DNA from: a virus
Length of the DNA stretch: 36,082 bases
Direction: 5' to 3' (one strand)
Virus record (IMG/VR): IMGVR_UViG_3300021519_001203
Location: 1 to 36,082 of that record
Part shown: positions 31,982 through 36,082 of the stretch, piece by piece
How the letters are laid out: the number at the start of each line of letters is the position of its first letter
Numbering within the stretch: position 1 is the first letter of the stretch
Notes under the pieces: model-generated
Databases searched by the model: none
What the model was told of the DNA's origin: nothing
What the model saw: the letters and a program-made list of their open reading frames with translations, nothing else
Made by a program: the position numbers and the translations under genes

Positions 31982-32554
31982 ATGAAGAAACTTTTTACAG
32001 CAATGTTTGCCCTCGTGGCAGGCGCATCAGTAGCAGTTGCTGCTGATCTTCCATCCAAGAGTGCAGCCGCTGCTCCGGCAGTTTCAACAAGTGCTTTTAA
32101 CCTAGGTGGATGGTACGCAGGTGGTTTTGTCGGTGGTAACTTCGACGATACCAACAAGTTCAAGTACGATAATACTCCCAAGGTGCTTGGTGGTGTTGTT
32201 GGTTACGAGTGGAACAAGTACATCCGTACTGAAGCAACTTTGGATTATAATACTAAAGCAGCTCCAACTACTACTAAGACTGGTGAAACAGCTTTTGCCA
32301 ATGCAGTAGTTAGCTATCCAGTATTTGGTGTAACTCCTTATCTTGTAGCCGGTGTAGGCTATGGTTGGGGTGCATGGGACAAGGTTGTTGGCACAAACAA
32401 GGATCGCACCCTTTATAACATCGGTGGCGGTGTTCGATATGACATCACTAAGTCATTTGAACTCGATGGTCGTTATCGTTACATTGACGGTTTGACCGGC
32501 AGAAAGTTTGACAACAATCACGTTGTAACACTTGGCGTAAATTACAAGTTCTAA
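31982..32554 (+). CDS. outer-membrane beta-barrel protein, Omp25/opacity-like
   Basis: 190 residues. MKKLFTAMFALVAGASVAVA is a clear Sec signal peptide, probably cut before ADLPSK, the start style of alphaproteobacterial Omp25/Omp31 proteins. After a Ser/Ala-rich linker (22-38) come the barrel strands: GGWYAGGFVGGNF, VLGGVVGYEWNKYIRTEATLDY, YPVFGVTPYLVAGVGYGWGAW, YNIGGGVRYDITKSFELDGRYRYI and NNHVVTLGVNYKF. The last strand ends with the C-terminal Phe recognised by the BAM machinery. It would insert in the host outer membrane. It has its own promoter and terminator and richer GC than its neighbours, looking host-derived. A receptor-masking, porin or superinfection role is inference. Confidence 0.85.
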   Translation: MKKLFTAMFALVAGASVAVAADLPSKSAAAAPAVSTSAFNLGGWYAGGFVGGNFDDTNKFKYDNTPKVLGGVVGYEWNKYIRTEATLDYNTKAAPTTTKTGETAFANAVVSYPVFGVTPYLVAGVGYGWGAWDKVVGTNKDRTLYNIGGGVRYDITKSFELDGRYRYIDGLTGRKFDNNHVVTLGVNYKF

Positions 32555-32570
32555 TAGAACTGTATTTGTT

Positions 32571-32602
32571 AAAAGGTGCTGCTTATTTGTAGCACCTTTT
32601 TT
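32571..32602 (+). terminator. rho-independent terminator after the outer-membrane-protein gene
   Basis: AAAAGGTGCT pairs with AGCACCTTTT across a 10-base loop and runs into TTTTTT. It is strong and ends the single-gene transcript. Confidence 0.9.
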
Positions 32603-32625
32603 CATGACTTGCAGAAAGGATCTCA

Positions 32626-33492
32626 ATGAGTAATAAAGTTTTATTCTATTCTATCTACATAGCAGATACCTTAGGGTTAGATTACTATTCAATGTTATAT
32701 TACTCTTTGGAAACACTTATGCAACATAAGAAAAGTGATTTCGATGTTGTAGTATTCTATCAAATTACATTGTTTGATATACATGAATATAAGTTTTTAG
32801 ATCAATATAATTTGATAAATGACTTTCCCACTGTTAAATTTATTGAACTTCCAAAAGTTGAATGCCCTGTTCCTTTTCTATCAAAATGGGCCGCAATTGA
32901 AAACTCATTGAAACTGGATTATACTCAATTTTATTATGTTGATTGTGATGTTATGTTCATTACAGATCCAGGATACCAATTTGACAAGTATGGTGGCGAT
33001 AAAGTCTGGGCAATTTTTGAAGGAACTACTAATCATGTTATAATGCTACTTGGAGTAGAAAATGGGCAATCCAGTGGACAGTTTATATACAGTAAAACTG
33101 CAATGTCACGTATTCCAGAAATCTATAAAAAGGTTGATATTGCATACAAACAATTATGGAAAGATTGGGATCGATTTATTGAGATTCACCCAATGGATCA
33201 CCACGTTTGGGTTCGAAGTTTATTGGAACAATATGCAGCACAACGAGTATTCATTGAAGCATTTCTAGATGTTGACAGAATGAGTATTATTGATATACGT
33301 TATGGGATTTATACGTGTGATGCTACCTTTAAGGATGGAGAAATTACAATTTCAAATATCACAACTAGTATAATTCATTATACCAGGAACAATGCTCCAT
33401 TGTTCATTCCAAATAGGTTACGAACGCCATTGCTACAGCGAAAATTTAACATACTAGTTAAGAATGATATTTTAACTAGAGATCTATGGTAA
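32626..33492 (+). CDS. glycosyltransferase-like protein (GT-A, DxD motif)
   Basis: 288 residues. An initial hydrophobic strand (VLFYSIYIADT) is followed by WAAIENSLKLDYTQFYYVDCDVMFITDP at about 89-116, with DCD as the DxD metal site of a GT-A transferase, then a long alpha-beta region with GQSSGQFIYSKTAMSRI and HPMDHHVWVRSLLEQY (about 188-203), in place of the usual late acidic motif. It resembles family 8-type enzymes and galactosyl/glucosyl transferases of phages and bacteria. AAAGGA lies seven bases before the ATG. It follows the terminator closely, so it needs its own promoter, which I could not identify. It may decorate the virion or host glycans. Confidence 0.72.
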   Translation: MSNKVLFYSIYIADTLGLDYYSMLYYSLETLMQHKKSDFDVVVFYQITLFDIHEYKFLDQYNLINDFPTVKFIELPKVECPVPFLSKWAAIENSLKLDYTQFYYVDCDVMFITDPGYQFDKYGGDKVWAIFEGTTNHVIMLLGVENGQSSGQFIYSKTAMSRIPEIYKKVDIAYKQLWKDWDRFIEIHPMDHHVWVRSLLEQYAAQRVFIEAFLDVDRMSIIDIRYGIYTCDATFKDGEITISNITTSIIHYTRNNAPLFIPNRLRTPLLQRKFNILVKNDILTRDLW

Positions 33493-33495
33493 AAA

Positions 33496-33523
33496 TTGAC
33501 ATTAAAATGAAATATGTTATATT
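33496..33523 (+). promoter_or_regulatory. sigma70-like promoter with extended -10
   Basis: Perfect TTGACA (33496-33501), 16-base spacer, TATATT (33518-33523) preceded by TGT (extended -10). GAGGTA and the ATG at 33546 follow. It begins three bases after the stop of the GT gene and would drive the two small genes, probably early. Confidence 0.65.
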
Positions 33524-33545
33524 ACTAACAATGAGGTAAAAAAAC

Positions 33546-33773
33546 ATGAATCAATTTGATAAGTTTTTAGAAGCACTTGAAGATTTTGTTGATGCTCGTG
33601 ATGATGCGTGGATTGAAGAAGAGAATTGTAATTATAAGTTAGCCAATAAGATTAAAGAAGATCGAGCTGAGCCTGCTAAAGAGCGTATGAGAGCAGCGTT
33701 TAATATGGCTGTCAGAGCTGCAATTGATGAGTATCCTGCTGTAAGAAAGACTTACTTTAAAATGGAGGCTTAA
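33546..33773 (+). CDS. small hypothetical protein, helical and charged
   Basis: 75 residues, acidic and strongly helical (FDKFLEALEDFVDARDDAWIEEE, KLANKIKEDRAEPAKERMRAAFNMAVRAAIDEY). GAGGTA gives a good ribosome-binding site at ten bases. It has its own promoter and is followed with no gap by the next gene. Early small T4-like proteins of this type often modify host functions; no family is recognised. Confidence 0.72.
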   Translation: MNQFDKFLEALEDFVDARDDAWIEEENCNYKLANKIKEDRAEPAKERMRAAFNMAVRAAIDEYPAVRKTYFKMEA

Positions 33774-34079
33774 ATGAAATTTGTTACCGTTATGGACATG
33801 TGGCTGCTGATTTGCAATATTGGTTTGCTAGGTTGTCTAATTTATGTTGTGCGTCAAATGATAGCTTTGGCAAAAGAATTTCAAGCATGGAAATATGCAG
33901 AAGTTATTGACAAAGAGATGAAGTATGTTATACAATTGATTAAAGATGAAAGAGATAATCTCACAAGCAGCATGAAAAATGCTGATATTGATATTAAAAC
34001 TGAATTCTGCGATGATATAATTGCTCAAATTGAACGTCGACGTACTAAAAATATTATTGCGGCTACTCAGGTAAAGTGA
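33774..34079 (+). CDS. small single-pass membrane protein with a coiled-coil-like tail
   Basis: 101 residues. One predicted transmembrane helix (MWLLICNIGLLGCLIYVV, about 9-26) near the N-terminus is followed by a helical charged tail (about 30-92: KEFQAWKYAEVIDKEMKYVI, DERDNLTSSM, DDIIAQIERRRTKN). No signal peptidase site is visible, so it probably stays in the inner membrane with the tail in the cytosol. The ATG follows the previous stop directly. It could be a membrane-anchored partner of the preceding protein. Function unknown. Confidence 0.72.
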   Translation: MKFVTVMDMWLLICNIGLLGCLIYVVRQMIALAKEFQAWKYAEVIDKEMKYVIQLIKDERDNLTSSMKNADIDIKTEFCDDIIAQIERRRTKNIIAATQVK

Positions 34080-34097
34080 TATATACTATGTGTTTTC

Positions 34098-34171
34098 GGG
34101 GGTCTAAGCTAACGGGAAACTGGCGCCTTTGCATGGCGCACTTCGGGGTTCGATTCCCCGGGCCTCCACCA
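34098..34171 (+). tRNA. tRNA-Ala (anticodon UGC)
   Basis: Acceptor stem GGGGGTC (34098-34104) with GGCCTCC (34161-34167; two G-U pairs), discriminator A, and an encoded CCA at 34169-34171. The anticodon stem GCGCC/GGCGC holds the loop TTTGCAT, so the anticodon is TGC (reads GCA and GCG). The T-arm is CGGGG-TTCGATT-CCCCG, with a 4-base variable loop. The D-arm AGCT/AACT has one C-A mismatch and the loop AACGGGA, so it is less regular. The GCA codon is frequent in the phage genes here, so the tRNA may support that usage. Confidence 0.85.
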
Positions 34172-34175
34172 TCCT

Positions 34176-34247
34176 TTTACAAGCAGATATAATAGAAAAT
34201 AGGCCTCGCCAAATGTTACGACAAATGGCACCCCGTCTGCTTGTAAA
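34176..34247 (+). ncRNA. 12-bp inverted repeat with inner hairpin downstream of the tRNA
   Basis: TTTACAAGCAGA (34176-34187) is the perfect inverse of TCTGCTTGTAAA (34236-34247), enclosing 48 bases. Inside, GCCA-AA-TGT-TACG-ACA-AA-TGGC (34208-34229) forms a hairpin with an A-A internal loop and a TACG tetraloop. The structure begins four bases after the tRNA CCA and ends 18 bases before the next ATG. It has no T-run, so it is not a classical terminator. It could be an RNA processed with the tRNA or a leader element. Hand-folded only. Confidence 0.4.
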
Positions 34248-34265
34248 TTCAATTGAAAGAAGATA

Positions 34266-34970
34266 ATGAGAAAAATCAAAATATTTTGGAATGTTAACGA
34301 ATTAGCCCACTGGCAGGAAATATTTGACCAACAATGGGATTGTATGGTTAAAAGTGGATTAGATCGTGCAGCAGAAGAAATTATTATTATGGGAAGTGGC
34401 AGACCAAGAACATTTATGCCTCTCATCAACAGTCGAGATACACACGATAATATAGTTCTTGTTAATGTATCTGAAAGTGCTGTTTGGCATGAGTATCCTG
34501 GATTAGCATGTCTTCAAAAAGAATGTATAGAGTCTGACGAACCATTTGATGCTTGCTATATTCATATGAAAGGCATTTCAAGATGGGGAAATCCTAATGT
34601 TGAAGATTGGAAAGCTTGGCTTAATTGGTGCGTTATCGAACGATGGCAGGATAACGTAAAAGCATTAGAAACTCACGATACAAGCGGCCCAAATTGGGAT
34701 GTTGAGCCTTGGCCACATTACAGCAGTAATTTTTGGTGGGCACGTAGTGAATACATTGTGGGACTAACGCCATTAATTCATCCCCATCACAAGATGAAGA
34801 CAAATACAACACAGTTTAAACCTCATCCTGAAATTAATCATTGGCGATTTGATCACGAAGCGTGGATTGGCAGTGGAAATCCAAATTCATTTGAAATTGC
34901 TCGTAGTTTTGAAAAGGGTGATGGGCATTATACAACACCTTATCCTAGATCATTGTATAGACAGGATTAA
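34266..34970 (+). CDS. putative glycosyltransferase-related protein
   Basis: 234 residues. Motifs: CYIHMKGISRWGNPNVEDWKAWLNWCVIE (about 98-126) and YSSNFWWARSEYIVGL (about 151-166), a combination (HxKG followed by W-rich segments and NFWWA) that I recall from sugar-transferase-like proteins in phages and bacteria. GAAAGAAG precedes the ATG, giving a modest ribosome-binding site. No DxD is obvious. It shares TTAA at its 3' end with the convergent glycine-rich protein. Its role may be linked to the other GT genes; confidence in enzyme function is moderate. Confidence 0.6.
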   Translation: MRKIKIFWNVNELAHWQEIFDQQWDCMVKSGLDRAAEEIIIMGSGRPRTFMPLINSRDTHDNIVLVNVSESAVWHEYPGLACLQKECIESDEPFDACYIHMKGISRWGNPNVEDWKAWLNWCVIERWQDNVKALETHDTSGPNWDVEPWPHYSSNFWWARSEYIVGLTPLIHPHHKMKTNTTQFKPHPEINHWRFDHEAWIGSGNPNSFEIARSFEKGDGHYTTPYPRSLYRQD

Positions 34971-36082
34971 GTCCAGGTAATCGTTACTTTTCCGTCGGCG
35001 CCATTACCACCAACAATATCAGTGTTTACAATGCCGCCTTCGCCGCCTGCACCCACAACTATTGTTAAGATAGTTCCATTGGCTAATGCTGATGGAACTA
35101 CAGGGCCATAAGAAGTGTAAGCTCCACCCCCACCACCACCGCCAATTTGGACACCAGAAGTCTTATTAATATGAGTGCCACCCCCACCCCCACCTGGTGA
35201 ATCTCCAGTGGTTCCATTGTATAGTGTATTAGCAACTTTTGGTGAAAATGCACTGCCACCCTCGCCACCAGCGCCTCCATATATTCCTCCACCATCACCG
35301 CCTGCATTGTTGCCCTCGACAGTAAATGATTGCCCATTTTTACCAGTATTTGTACCAACTTTATTTCCAGTTACAACCGTTCCGCCAAAACCGCCTATAC
35401 CAATTTCAGTAGCTCCACTGCCACCACCGCTGCCACCTTTAACATTTAATAATGTAAAGCTTGGTGCTGATACTATTGTATCTCCGCCTTTTCTTCCGGA
35501 GTCATCACTGCTGCCGCCGCCACCTCCTGCACCCCATGCCACAATTGAAAATGTATTTTTGTAAACAGGTACTGTGAATGCAAATGTGCCAGCTGTATCA
35601 AAAGTTTCAGTACCTGTAGTGGCTAACGGAGACATATCTTTATTGAAAAAATCACTGAATTTTACATTGTTCTCACCAAAATTTCCAGTTACTAATGAAT
35701 TTGCAACAAGAGTAAATTTAACATATCCATCGCCACCATCATTTTGGTTAAGTGATGTTGGAGAAGTTGCTTGCTTCCCACCATTAATAATGTTATCTGA
35801 ACTTGTACCTTCTACAAAGTTTCCTATTTCGTCTTGATATTTAAATTTACCCGTTCCATCTAAATCAGTATAAATTAATTTCCAACCACCTAATATATTC
35901 CCACCAGGACTTCCAGCACTTCCGCCCACATTACCAATTCCAGCTTCACCGCCTGCTCCGCCAAAGTTGCCGCCTCCACCACCACCGCCGCCAGCGCCTT
36001 TACTTAAGTTGGTTCCTCCAACGCCGCCAGTAGTAGTAGTTGAATATGATGTAGTTGTTAAGTCTAGTCCACTACTAGAATT
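34967..36082 (-). CDS. glycine-rich adhesin, 3' part (5' end beyond window)
   Basis: The frame is open from the right edge (NSSSGLDLTTTSYS...) to the stop, 371 residues so far, so the gene is truncated at its N-terminus. It is made of glycine-rich runs (GAGGGGGGGG near the edge, then VAWGAGGGGGSSDDSG, GGGIYGGAGGEGGSAF and GGGGGGGAYTSYG) alternating with beta-rich parts (GGWKLIYTDLDGTGKFKYQD, TGTETFDTAGTFAFTVPV). It ends GNGADGKVTITWT. The style matches the glycine-rich blocks of the 1,457-aa adhesin. It is probably a further receptor-binding or fibre protein. A GTG at 35929 is an internal codon, not a convincing start. Confidence 0.75.
   Translation of the reverse strand, partial: NSSSGLDLTTTSYSTTTTGGVGGTNLSKGAGGGGGGGGNFGGAGGEAGIGNVGGSAGSPGGNILGGWKLIYTDLDGTGKFKYQDEIGNFVEGTSSDNIINGGKQATSPTSLNQNDGGDGYVKFTLVANSLVTGNFGENNVKFSDFFNKDMSPLATTGTETFDTAGTFAFTVPVYKNTFSIVAWGAGGGGGSSDDSGRKGGDTIVSAPSFTLLNVKGGSGGGSGATEIGIGGFGGTVVTGNKVGTNTGKNGQSFTVEGNNAGGDGGGIYGGAGGEGGSAFSPKVANTLYNGTTGDSPGGGGGGTHINKTSGVQIGGGGGGGAYTSYGPVVPSALANGTILTIVVGAGGEGGIVNTDIVGGNGADGKVTITWT

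Noticed and set aside
34097-34171. tRNA as an integration (att) site
   Set aside because: No integrase or repeated tRNA end was seen in the window, and the phage genes are lytic in type.
34109-34429. Minus-strand frame covering the tRNA
   Set aside because: Its C-terminal part is translated from the reverse of the tRNA, a common artefact, and it overlaps a better gene on the plus strand.
35175-35564. Proline-rich open frame on the plus strand
   Set aside because: It is the antisense of a glycine-rich coding region; the composition is fully explained by the minus-strand gene.

Overview
The window is an AT-rich, densely packed piece of a T4-like (tailed, contractile-type) bacteriophage genome. 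The hallmark genes are a gp4-type head-completion nuclease, gp16/gp17 terminase, gp32 ssDNA-binding protein, UvsX and UvsY, plus T4-type late promoter motifs (NATAAATA), ATGA/TAATG stop-start overlaps and one phage tRNA. No integrase, repressor or plasmid functions were seen, so it reads as a lytic virus contig. The small neighbour genes (the one before gp17, the one between uvsX and uvsY) look like those of marine T4-like phages from memory. The outer-membrane protein has an alphaproteobacterial look (signal peptide ending in AADLP), so an alphaproteobacterial host is plausible but not proven.

Layout. 1-8.2 kb (mostly +): head completion and packaging. gp4 and gp16 are followed by a 2.5 kb block of unknown proteins. 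Three of these begin with a short peptide resembling the T4 capsid-targeting sequence, so I propose they are internal head proteins. Next come an HNH endonuclease on the opposite strand with its own promoter, a small conserved gene, gp17, and a 623-aa protein sharing an Asp-rich repeat with a protein 4 kb upstream. 8.2-11.2 kb (+): recombination and replication, with a terminator, a late promoter, a possible mRNA pseudoknot, gp32, uvsX, a small gene and uvsY. 11.1-21.5 kb (both strands): a surface-sugar island with two nucleotide-sugar SDR enzymes, DUF6165, three methyltransferases, several glycosyltransferase-like genes, a WavE-like gene broken by a stop codon, an APH-fold kinase and a nucleotidyltransferase-HAD fusion. 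21.5-31.8 kb (-): tail-fibre operon with two paralogous fibres, a 1,457-aa glycine-rich LamG adhesin between them and an assembly-chaperone-like gene. 31.8-34.1 kb (+): an outer-membrane beta-barrel gene with its own promoter, structured leader and terminator, then a glycosyltransferase and two small genes. 34.1-36.1 kb: tRNA-Ala(UGC), a 12-bp inverted repeat, another sugar-transferase-like gene, and the 3' part of a glycine-rich protein on the minus strand that runs off the window.

How it fits together: the late genes build and fill the head, the fibre operon makes the host-recognition organelle, and the sugar island plus the outer-membrane protein could remodel either the virion or the infected cell surface. 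The proposals of most interest are the capsid-targeted cargo family, the gp32 leader pseudoknot, the outer-membrane-protein moron and the sugar island. All functional calls come from reading motifs and recalling families; no database search was possible.
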